From Hyphomicrobiales bacterium (GTDB lineage: Bacteria; Pseudomonadota; Alphaproteobacteria; Rhizobiales; JAKIUO01), in NCBI GenBank assembly GCA_027069645.1, contig JALXEI010000300.1:1-11780 (forward strand): 11,780 nucleotides of DNA. The letters run 5' to 3'. Below, in pieces: positions 1 to 5,580 of this stretch. Position numbers and translations under genes: made by a program. Positions within the stretch are counted from its first letter, which is position 1; each line of letters starts with the position of its first letter. The notes below the pieces were generated by a model. It ran no database searches and was not told the DNA's origin. It saw only the letters and a program-made list of their open reading frames with translations.

Positions 1-4
1 GCTT

Positions 5-38
5 ACCATAGTAAGGGTATATGGTTTTTTTTGTTTTA
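5..38 (+). terminator. Probable intrinsic terminator of an upstream gene outside the window
   Basis: ACCATA at 5-10 pairs perfectly with TATGGT at 20-25 across a 9-nt loop. Eight T residues follow (25-32), then G and TTTT. The 6-bp stem is short and AT-rich, so the fold is weak, but a stem followed directly by a T tract is the classic arrangement. An overlapping alternative is CTTAC at 2-6 with GTAAG at 11-15. The gene it would terminate lies to the left and is not visible. Confidence 0.35.
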
Positions 39-80
39 ATATGGACTGTTTCTCCGGTTTCCGGTGAAATTACCATATTA

Positions 81-104
81 GGCCGTCAACTCATAAACAG
101 GGTC
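81..104 (+). repeat. Left terminal inverted repeat of the 81-343 element
   Basis: The repeat starts GGCCGT and contains CTCATAAACAGG. Its reverse complement recurs at 320-343 with only two differences, at repeat positions 7 (C versus A) and 22 (G versus A). The terminal GGCCGT is identical in both copies. Confidence 0.75.
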
Positions 105-116
105 GAAATGGCAGGA

Positions 117-202
117 GCAGATTTGTTTTCCCGCAAGGCGCAGGTTCGCAGGAAACCTTCCGGTTTTCAAGAACTTGCAACACAGCGGGGGAGCAAATCT
201 GC
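117..202. repeat. Long imperfect hairpin inside the 81-343 element
   Basis: The outer arms at 117-134 and 185-202 match at 15 of 18 positions, including a perfect GCAGATTTG. An inner stem at 151-157 with 162-168 (7 bp, one G-U pair) closes on a TTCC loop and shares the same centre. The segment can therefore fold as one hairpin of about 86 nt. Such internal symmetry is common in small non-autonomous elements and can also act on RNA folding or termination. Confidence 0.6.
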
Positions 203-241
203 CCTGTCCGCAGGATGCCAAAAGCGCTGCAATCCGCGGCC

Positions 242-285
242 AAAATGATCTTGCTCGTACCAAAAGTACGCGCGATGATCATTTT
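242..285. repeat. Second hairpin inside the 81-343 element
   Basis: AAAATGATC at 242-250 pairs with GATCATTTT at 277-285 (9 bp). CGTAC at 256-260 pairs with GTACG at 266-270 around a 5-nt CAAAA loop. A mismatched bulge of 5 and 6 nt separates the two stems. The segment ends in a short T-rich stretch but lacks the G+C-rich stem of a typical terminator. Confidence 0.6.
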
Positions 286-319
286 AACCTCGTATTTTTG
301 CGCTTTTGACACCATTATC

Positions 320-343
320 GATCCTGTTTATGAGTTTACGGCC
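320..343 (-). repeat. Right terminal inverted repeat of the 81-343 element
   Basis: This is the inverted copy of the 81-104 repeat, with 22 of 24 positions matching. Read outward on the + strand it encodes DPVYEFTA, and the adjacent flanking TGA forms a stop. The left copy read outward gives DPVYELTA followed by TAA. These matching peptides follow from the repeat itself and do not by themselves show a protein. Confidence 0.75.
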
Positions 344-362
344 TGAATTGCCATTCGGTATG

Positions 363-376
363 AAAATTGCAATTTT
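363..376. promoter_or_regulatory. Perfect 14-bp palindrome in the glmU leader, possible operator
   Basis: The sequence AAAATTGCAATTTT is a perfect palindrome centred between 369 and 370, about 77 bp before the glmU start codon. Symmetry of this kind is typical of sites for dimeric helix-turn-helix regulators. No convincing -35/-10 pair surrounds it: TTGCCA at 348-353 and TTGCAA at 367-372 could be -35 elements, but the matching -10 hexamers are poor. It may be an operator, part of an AT-rich upstream promoter element, or chance. Confidence 0.3.
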
Positions 377-452
377 AGCAAAAATCGGCATGACATTGTC
401 TGTGCCCGCACTTTGCTGCCGGGAACAGGTACCCTGAAGAGGAACATACTGC

Positions 453-1811
453 ATGAATACGCCCCTGTTAACCATAACACTTGCAGCAGGTCTTGGAACG
501 AGAATGCGTTCAAAAACGCCGAAAGTTCTGCATATGCTCGGGGGGCGGTCCATGCTGGAACATGTTCTGGCTCTGTCAGATGAACTTGGTGCTCGCGAAA
601 ACATCGTCGTTCTTGGCCCGGAAATGCAGAACAGAACCGACCGAATAATCCCTGCCGGAACAGAGGCCCGGATATTTATTCAGCATGAACGAAAAGGAAC
701 GGCTCATGCGGTACTTTGCGCGAGGGAGGCATTTGCCGGTCACGATGGCGATATTATTGTTCTTTACGGGGATACACCTCTGTTAACAGCAGCGACACTG
801 CGCAAATTGCGATCGGCACTGGCGGAAGGAGCCGATATTGCCGTTCTTGGTTTCGAGGCAGCCGACCCGACCGGTTACGGGCGACTGGTTTTGAATGCGA
901 ATGGTCATATCGAGGCGATCCGGGAGCACAAGGATGCCAGCGAGGAAGAAAAGGCCATCACATTGTGCAATTCCGGTGTGTTCGGCTTCAACGGTCGAAA
1001 GCTGCCGGGTTTGTTGGATCGAATCGACAATAATAATGCCAACGGAGAGTTTTATCTTACCGATACGGTTGAACTGGCCAGAGAGGATCATCTTGATGTT
1101 GCCGTGGTAACCTGTGATGAATTCGAGGTGCTCGGCGTCAATTCCAGAGAACAGTTGTCAGTTGCGGAAAAAATCTATCAGGATCGCAGACGTCGCGAGG
1201 TTATGGATGGCGGGGCCACACTCCTTGATCCGTCCAGCGTTTATTTCAGTTATGATACGAAGATTGGTCGGGATGTATTGATCGAACCGCATGTTTTTTT
1301 GGGTCCTGGCGTCGAAATTGCTGACAATGTCCATATCAGGGCATTTTGTCATATCGAACAGACACGAATCGGTGAGGGGGCGGCGATTGGTCCCTATGCG
1401 CGTTTGCGACCAGGAGCAGATATTGGCAAGAGTGCCAAAGTGGGCAACTTTGTCGAAATCAAGAAATCGAGTGTTGAAGAAGGGGCCAAGGTTTCGCACC
1501 TGACCTATATTGGAGATGCTCGCATAGGTAAAAACGCCAATATCGGAGCCGGGACCATTACGTGCAATTATGATGGTTTCAACAAACATTTCACGGATAT
1601 CGGGGAAGGGGCGTTCATCGGTTCCAACAGTGCACTTGTGGCCCCCGTAAAAGTGGGAGATGGTGCATTTGTCGGCTCGGGAAGTGTTGTCACCCGAAAT
1701 GTCGAGCCCGACGCCCTTGCTGTTTCCCGCGCCAGACAGACGCAAAAAAGCGACTGGGCCAACAAATTCAGAGAGATGAATGCCCGTCTTAAGGCCAAAA
1801 AAAATAAATAG
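453..1811 (+). CDS. glmU: Bifunctional UDP-N-acetylglucosamine pyrophosphorylase / glucosamine-1-phosphate N-acetyltransferase
   Basis: GlmU catalyses the last two steps of cytoplasmic UDP-GlcNAc synthesis: acetyl-CoA-dependent acetylation of glucosamine-1-phosphate, then uridylyl transfer from UTP. The 452-residue protein is close to the usual length of about 455. The N-terminal nucleotidyltransferase domain (about 1-230) shows the signature LAAGLGTRM at residues 10-18 and KVLH at 24-27. It also has GTAHAV at 82-87, the metal-binding GDTPL at 106-110 and GVNSR at 228-232. Residues of about 265-420 are hexapeptide repeats forming the left-handed beta-helix acetyltransferase domain, with the likely catalytic His in SHLTYIGD (348-355) and CNYDG at 371-375. 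The basic tail is typical of the family. The start is supported by AGAGGA at 438-443 and by the family N-terminus. glmS follows on the same strand. No broken motif was seen. Confidence 0.97.
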   Translation: MNTPLLTITLAAGLGTRMRSKTPKVLHMLGGRSMLEHVLALSDELGARENIVVLGPEMQNRTDRIIPAGTEARIFIQHERKGTAHAVLCAREAFAGHDGDIIVLYGDTPLLTAATLRKLRSALAEGADIAVLGFEAADPTGYGRLVLNANGHIEAIREHKDASEEEKAITLCNSGVFGFNGRKLPGLLDRIDNNNANGEFYLTDTVELAREDHLDVAVVTCDEFEVLGVNSREQLSVAEKIYQDRRRREVMDGGATLLDPSSVYFSYDTKIGRDVLIEPHVFLGPGVEIADNVHIRAFCHIEQTRIGEGAAIGPYARLRPGADIGKSAKVGNFVEIKKSSVEEGAKVSHLTYIGDARIGKNANIGAGTITCNYDGFNKHFTDIGEGAFIGSNSALVAPVKVGDGAFVGSGSVVTRNVEPDALAVSRARQTQKSDWANKFREMNARLKAKKNK

Positions 1812-2024
1812 TAAGTGTGCTCATCAATTCTGTGCTAGATAACTTGCCGATTGGCGGTCGCAACAGGCTGAAACTCAAGGTGATTTGCAATTCGACGCTA
1901 TTCCCGGAAACATTTTGTTCGGGATGCATGTGCGGTTTTGCATGGTTATTGCAACCGGATTGACGAAAACTGTTTCGGTCTTCGGCTGAAAAAAAGGAAT
2001 GAAAGAAAAACAGGAGAATGTCCC

Positions 2025-3845
2025 ATGTGTGGTATTGTGGGGATATTGGGCACGCAACCGGTCGCCGGGAATCTGGTGGATGCCCTCAAACGTCTTGAAT
2101 ACAGGGGCTATGATTCGGCGGGCGTTTCGACAGTTGAAAATGGTGTTCTCGGGCGTTGCCGGGCCAGGGGGAAACTGCGAAACCTGCAATCCCGACTGGA
2201 AGAAATGCCTCTGAAAGGCCATGCCGGGATCGGTCATACCCGCTGGGCGACCCACGGCGCGCCAACAGAAACCAATGCGCATCCCCATATGACAGACAAG
2301 GTTGCCGTCGTTCACAACGGTATCATCGAAAATTTCAAATCCCTGCGCGAAAGGCTGGAGAAAGCCGGGGCGCACTTTGAAACGGAAACAGATACAGAGG
2401 TCATTGTTCACCTGATCAGTCAGGCTCTGGAGGCTGGCGCCGCTCCCGAAACCGCGGTGCAATCCGCGTTAAAAGAACTGGAGGGTGCATTTGCAATTGC
2501 CATTATTTTTGGCGGACATGATGATCTTATGATTGGCGCCCGTCGTGGCAGCCCGCTGGCCATCGGATATGGAGACAGGGAGATGTATCTCGGGTCCGAC
2601 GCCATTGCGCTGGCGCCGTTTACGGATCGTGTTTGTTATCTGGAAGATGGGGATTGCGTGACCCTGACGAGAACTTCGGTCGCCATAAAGGATGAGAATG
2701 GTCATCCGGTGGATCGAAAAATCAGCCAGTCCCAGGCCTCTGCGATGCTGGTTGACAAGGGCAATCACCGCCATTTCATGGCCAAGGAAATTCACGAACA
2801 GCCTGAGGTAATTTCCCACACCCTTGCCCACTATGTGGATTTGTCGCGGAACCGGGTGGAAATCCCCGATTTCAACATTGATTTTGCAACATTGCCACGA
2901 ATTACGATTTCGGCATGTGGAACGGCCTATTATGCCGGCCTCGTGGCCAAATACTGGTTCGAGCGCTATGCACGATTGCCGGTCGAGATCGATGTTGCCT
3001 CGGAAATGCGTTATCGCGAGGCACCGATGCAGCCGGGAGGGTTGGCGCTGTTTATTTCCCAGTCGGGGGAGACAGCCGATACGCTGGCAACCCTGCGCTA
3101 TTGCCGGGAACAAAAACAGCATATTGCCTCGGTTGTAAATGTGCGCGAATCGACCATCGCGCGCGAATCGGATGCGATTTTGCCAACATTGGCCGGACCG
3201 GAAATCGGTGTGGCGTCAACCAAGGCCTTCACCTGCCAGTTGACGGTGCTGGCTTGCCTCGCCATCAGGGCCGGTTGCGAGCGGGGACATATCTCATCAG
3301 ATCAGGAAATGGAACTGGTGGGGCAGCTTCTGGAAATACCACGCCATATTTCAAGGATTCTTCATGACGAGAAGCTGTTCGAAAAAATTGCCCATGATCT
3401 GGCACACAGCCGTGATGTTCTTTATCTCGGGCGCGGCAGCAGCTATCCGATCGCTCTTGAGGGGGCTCTGAAACTGAAAGAGATTTCCTATATTCATGCG
3501 GAGGGATATGCCGCCGGGGAACTCAAGCACGGTCCCATTGCGCTGATTGATGAGGATGTGCCGGTTGTGGTTGTTGCGCCAAGGGATGAACTGTTTGACA
3601 AAACGGTTTCAAATATGGAGGAAGTTGCCGCTCGTGGCGGGCAGATTTTGCTGATCACGGATGATGGCGAAGCGGCTGACAGTTTTTCAACAGCCTCAAA
3701 CTTTATTCTGCCCAAAGCACACAGTTTCACCAATCCCTTGCTCTTTGCTGTTCCTGTCCAGTTGCTCGCCTATCATACAGCCGTTTTTATGGGGACGGAT
3801 GTGGATCAGCCCCGTAATCTGGCCAAATCGGTAACGGTCGAATAG
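2025..3845 (+). CDS. glmS: Glutamine--fructose-6-phosphate aminotransferase (isomerizing)
   Basis: GlmS makes glucosamine-6-phosphate from fructose-6-phosphate and glutamine, the committed step of the hexosamine pathway that GlmU completes. The 606-residue length matches the usual 608-610. Cys2, the N-terminal nucleophile after Met removal, opens the class II glutaminase domain (CGIVGILG). Other glutaminase motifs are GHTRWATHG (70-78), HNGIIENF (97-104) and TDTEVIVH (122-129). Two SIS sugar-isomerase domains follow, with ISACGTAY (295-302), ISQSGET (344-350), STKAFTCQ (398-405) and GRGSSYPIALEGALKLKE (469-486). The C-terminus AKSVTVE carries the conserved fructose-6-phosphate lysine. I chose the ATG at 2025 over an in-frame ATG at 1938 because it places Cys at position 2 and has AGGAG at 2012-2016, 8 nt upstream. 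The 213-bp gap after glmU shows no terminator, so co-transcription is likely. No clear promoter, and no glmS ribozyme, was recognised there. Confidence 0.97.
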   Translation: MCGIVGILGTQPVAGNLVDALKRLEYRGYDSAGVSTVENGVLGRCRARGKLRNLQSRLEEMPLKGHAGIGHTRWATHGAPTETNAHPHMTDKVAVVHNGIIENFKSLRERLEKAGAHFETETDTEVIVHLISQALEAGAAPETAVQSALKELEGAFAIAIIFGGHDDLMIGARRGSPLAIGYGDREMYLGSDAIALAPFTDRVCYLEDGDCVTLTRTSVAIKDENGHPVDRKISQSQASAMLVDKGNHRHFMAKEIHEQPEVISHTLAHYVDLSRNRVEIPDFNIDFATLPRITISACGTAYYAGLVAKYWFERYARLPVEIDVASEMRYREAPMQPGGLALFISQSGETADTLATLRYCREQKQHIASVVNVRESTIARESDAILPTLAGPEIGVASTKAFTCQLTVLACLAIRAGCERGHISSDQEMELVGQLLEIPRHISRILHDEKLFEKIAHDLAHSRDVLYLGRGSSYPIALEGALKLKEISYIHAEGYAAGELKHGPIALIDEDVPVVVVAPRDELFDKTVSNMEEVAARGGQILLITDDGEAADSFSTASNFILPKAHSFTNPLLFAVPVQLLAYHTAVFMGTDVDQPRNLAKSVTVE

Positions 3846-3933
3846 GCTTTTAACAAGGAAAGGCCGGGACGAGAACTGACCGCAAGTCGTCGCTGTTTTC
3901 ACCGCATCAGGCTGGTGATTTGGAAAACCGGTC

Positions 3934-3957
3934 GGGGCAATGTCTCGATATTGCCCC
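3934..3957 (+). terminator. Hairpin after glmS, candidate terminator
   Basis: GGGGCAAT at 3934-3941 pairs perfectly with ATTGCCCC at 3950-3957. The pairing can extend inward by a G-U and a T-A pair to leave a CTCG tetraloop. It lies 89 bp after the glmS stop codon and just upstream of a promoter-like sequence, which suits the end of the glmUS unit. A real T tract is missing downstream (AATCCTCTGTTTG), so it may be an inefficient terminator or an RNA-stabilising 3' structure. Confidence 0.45.
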
Positions 3958-3967
3958 AATCCTCTGT

Positions 3968-3997
3968 TTGACCAGCATTACCAGTAGGGCGTATCAT
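3968..3997 (+). promoter_or_regulatory. Sigma70-like promoter for the TPR-protein gene
   Basis: TTGACC at 3968-3973 and TATCAT at 3992-3997 each match the sigma70 consensus at 5 of 6 positions, with an 18-bp spacer. Transcription would start near 4004 and leave a leader of about 45 nt before the ATG at 4050. Its place just beyond the post-glmS hairpin supports a separate transcription unit starting here. Confidence 0.45.
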
Positions 3998-4049
3998 TCA
4001 ATGGCAGTTGAGTGGATTTCGATATTATAAATGACGGGACGACGACCGG

Positions 4050-4658
4050 ATGGTGAAGCGAACAGAGCAGATGCGAATTTATCGGCTATTGGTGGCCATC
4101 CTTGCTGTGGCGGTCCTGGCAACAGTTCACCCCGGAAAATCCCTCGCCGGTTCTGCTTTGCTAAAGCAGGGCGAGCAACAGATTAAAACCGGAAAATTCA
4201 AGGCTGCATTGCGATCGATCACGACGGCGATGAATTCCGGAAAACTGACAGATGCGGAAATGGCGAGAGCGCTGTATCAGCGGGGTGCTGCCTATAATGG
4301 TCTGAAGCGCTACGGGTCTGCCATTGCAGATCTTACAGGGGCAATCTCACTTGGTGAACTGGATGCCTCGGCACAAAAGAAAGCCTATCTTGCACGCGCA
4401 CATGCTTTTGAAGCCACGTCTCACAAGAAACTGGCGCGTGCCGATTATGCCAGGGCCGGAACCGGCCGCCGGGCTGTTCAGGGGCCGGGAAATCGCTCAA
4501 AAACGGCCGCCACAGTTTCTGCGATTCCGGCCTTTGAAACCGTTGTCAGTGCCTCGAAAAAACGTGTATCTCCTGTTCGTGCAAAAAAGACAGCCAAACC
4601 CGCCCGGGTGAAAAAAGCAGCGATACCGGCCTTTAGAACCTCCATCGCGACTGATTGA
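4050..4658 (+). CDS. Exported TPR-like protein with a basic, repeated C-terminal tail
   Basis: This is a hypothetical protein of 202 residues with no specific function recognised. A signal peptide is likely: positive n-region, hydrophobic core at about 13-26 (LLVAILAVAVLATV), and a plausible signal peptidase I site after SLA at residue 33. The mature part has two or three tetratricopeptide-like helical pairs, at about 35-68, 72-105 and 109-139. The middle one is clearest (ALYQRGAAYNGLKRYGSAIA). The tail from about 140 is rich in Lys, Arg, Ala and Pro with very few acidic residues, and contains AIPAF twice (158-162 and 191-195). The start is uncertain: ATG at 4050 or the in-frame ATG at 4071, which would give a more compact signal peptide; neither has a strong ribosome binding site. 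It probably acts in the periplasm as a binding or scaffold protein, but that is inference from the fold. Confidence 0.75.
   Translation: MVKRTEQMRIYRLLVAILAVAVLATVHPGKSLAGSALLKQGEQQIKTGKFKAALRSITTAMNSGKLTDAEMARALYQRGAAYNGLKRYGSAIADLTGAISLGELDASAQKKAYLARAHAFEATSHKKLARADYARAGTGRRAVQGPGNRSKTAATVSAIPAFETVVSASKKRVSPVRAKKTAKPARVKKAAIPAFRTSIATD
4521..4640 (+). repeat. Pair of 21-bp direct repeats in the TPR-protein tail
   Basis: Segments 4521-4541 and 4620-4640 match at 18 of 21 positions and are in the same reading frame, 33 codons apart. They encode AIPAFET and AIPAFRT. The DNA-level similarity suggests a partial duplication within the tail, bracketing the Lys/Arg-rich stretch, rather than two independent origins. 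Confidence 0.5.
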
Positions 4659-4720
4659 AGATTTTTCTCCGATACAGGTGAGTATGATCAGGTCCTGTAG
4701 CAGATTGTAACGGCTGCTGT

Positions 4721-4750
4721 TTGAAAGTTGTGAACTGATGTGAAAATTAT
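4721..4750 (+). promoter_or_regulatory. Weak promoter-like sequence before the DUF502 gene
   Basis: TTGAAA at 4721-4726 (5 of 6 to the -35 consensus) and AATTAT at 4745-4750 (4 of 6 to the -10) are separated by 18 bp. The start codon follows 23 bp later, so any leader would be very short. The 115-bp gap after the TPR gene holds no clear terminator, and read-through from the upstream gene is equally possible. Confidence 0.22.
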
Positions 4751-4773
4751 CGAGCGGAAACTGTGAATATAAA

Positions 4774-5520
4774 ATGAAAAAAAACAAATCCGGATCAAGG
4801 GATGAGCCACAGGGCCTTCACAAACTGGCACCGCAGGATTTGCCGGTCATGAAAACCGGTTTCATTGCGCGGTTGCGCAATTACTTTTTGACCGGCCTCA
4901 TTGTCGTTGGTCCGGTCAGTATCACAATTTACATTATCTGGACGGTGATCAGTTTTGTTGACAGCTGGGTCAATCCCCTGCTGCCGGCTATCTGGCGCCC
5001 GGAAACCTACGGTCTGTGGGTTCCCGGCATAGGTGTTGTTTTTGCGATCATCATTCTGATCATTGTAGGGGCCTTTGTTGCGAATTTGTTCGGGCGTTCC
5101 ATCATCGGGTTTGGGGAGCAACTGGTGGGACGGATGCCCGTTGTTCGCGGCGTCTATGGCGCGTTGAAACAGATTTTCGAAACCGTTTTGTCTCAAAGCC
5201 AGACCAGTTTTCAAAAGGTCGGTATCATTGAGTATCCGCGTCAGGGACTTTATTCCATTGTTTTCGTGTCAACGGAAACAACGGGTGAAATAGATGACAG
5301 ATGTAACTTTACCGGTGACGGCCTGCTAAGTGTTTTCCTCCCCACGACTCCCAACCCAACATCGGGTTATTTACTGTTTGTACCCCGCAAGGATGTGATC
5401 ATTCTCGATATGAAGGTCGAGGATGCGGCCAAAATGGTGATCTCGGCCGGTCTGGTGGTGCCGGAATATCAGCAGAAATTGAAAACCCTGGCAGAGGAAG
5501 CCCGGCCGGATCCGGAATAG
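4774..5520 (+). CDS. DUF502 family inner-membrane protein
   Basis: This 248-residue protein belongs to the DUF502 family, which is widespread in Proteobacteria and whose biochemical role is not established to my knowledge. Two transmembrane helices are visible, at about 39-62 (LTGLIVVGPVSITIYIIWTV) and about 84-107 (GIGVVFAIIILIIVGAF). The conserved RLRNYFLTGL precedes the first helix. After the second come the typical G-x-MPVVRGVYGALKQ segment (119-132) and a soluble C-terminal domain with LPTTPNPTSGYLLFVPRKD (189-207) and VEDAAKMVISAGLV (215-228). The first 25 residues are polar and less typical. An internal ATG at 4849 would remove them, but neither start has a strong ribosome binding site. 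It ends 60 bp from the convergent recG stop. Confidence 0.9.
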   Translation: MKKNKSGSRDEPQGLHKLAPQDLPVMKTGFIARLRNYFLTGLIVVGPVSITIYIIWTVISFVDSWVNPLLPAIWRPETYGLWVPGIGVVFAIIILIIVGAFVANLFGRSIIGFGEQLVGRMPVVRGVYGALKQIFETVLSQSQTSFQKVGIIEYPRQGLYSIVFVSTETTGEIDDRCNFTGDGLLSVFLPTTPNPTSGYLLFVPRKDVIILDMKVEDAAKMVISAGLVVPEYQQKLKTLAEEARPDPE

Positions 5521-5580
5521 TCCCGGATACTCGAAAGACCGGCTTTGCAATCCGGTGCTGTTCGCCTGCGCCGTCACGTA

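Larger units (their letters stand above)
81..343. mobile_element. MITE-like element or IS remnant with terminal inverted repeats
   Basis: This 263-bp segment is bounded by 24-bp terminal inverted repeats that match at 22 of 24 positions, and it contains two further hairpins (117-202 and 242-285). The flanking trinucleotides are TTA on the left (78-80) and TGA on the right (344-346). Both fit a TNA target, as used by some IS5-family elements, but they are not an exact duplication. No transposase can be read in any frame: short frames of up to 75 codons cross it without recognisable motifs. The best reading is a non-autonomous element mobilised in trans, or an internally deleted insertion sequence. 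The family is not known to me. It lies about 110 bp upstream of glmU and occupies most of that gene's 5' region. Confidence 0.5.

Noticed and set aside
78..315. Short open frames on both strands across the repeat element (60-75 codons), including one ending in DPVYELTA
   Set aside because: They have no recognisable motif or ribosome binding site, and the similar ends arise automatically because the terminal inverted repeats encode them. They are more likely non-coding.
1158..1745. Antisense 195-codon open frame inside glmU
   Set aside because: It lies wholly opposite the strongly supported glmU acetyltransferase domain and resembles no family I recognise; it is a shadow of the coding frame.
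1938..2024. N-terminal extension of glmS from an upstream ATG
   Set aside because: It would bury the catalytic Cys, which must be residue 2, and the ATG at 2025 has its own strong ribosome binding site.
1812..2024. glmS ribozyme or glucosamine-6-phosphate riboswitch in the glmS leader
   Set aside because: That ribozyme belongs mainly to Gram-positive bacteria, and I saw no matching core structure in the 213-bp gap.
2469..3122. Antisense 217-codon open frame inside glmS
   Set aside because: It is opposite conserved glmS sequence and has no family resemblance; this is expected from codon bias.
5538..5556. ACCGG/CCGGT inverted repeat between the convergent DUF502 and recG genes
   Set aside because: The stem has only 5 bp with a 9-nt loop and no T tract on either strand, too weak to call a bidirectional terminator. 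The nearby CCGGATCCGG palindrome at 5506-5515 has no loop and lies at the end of the coding region.
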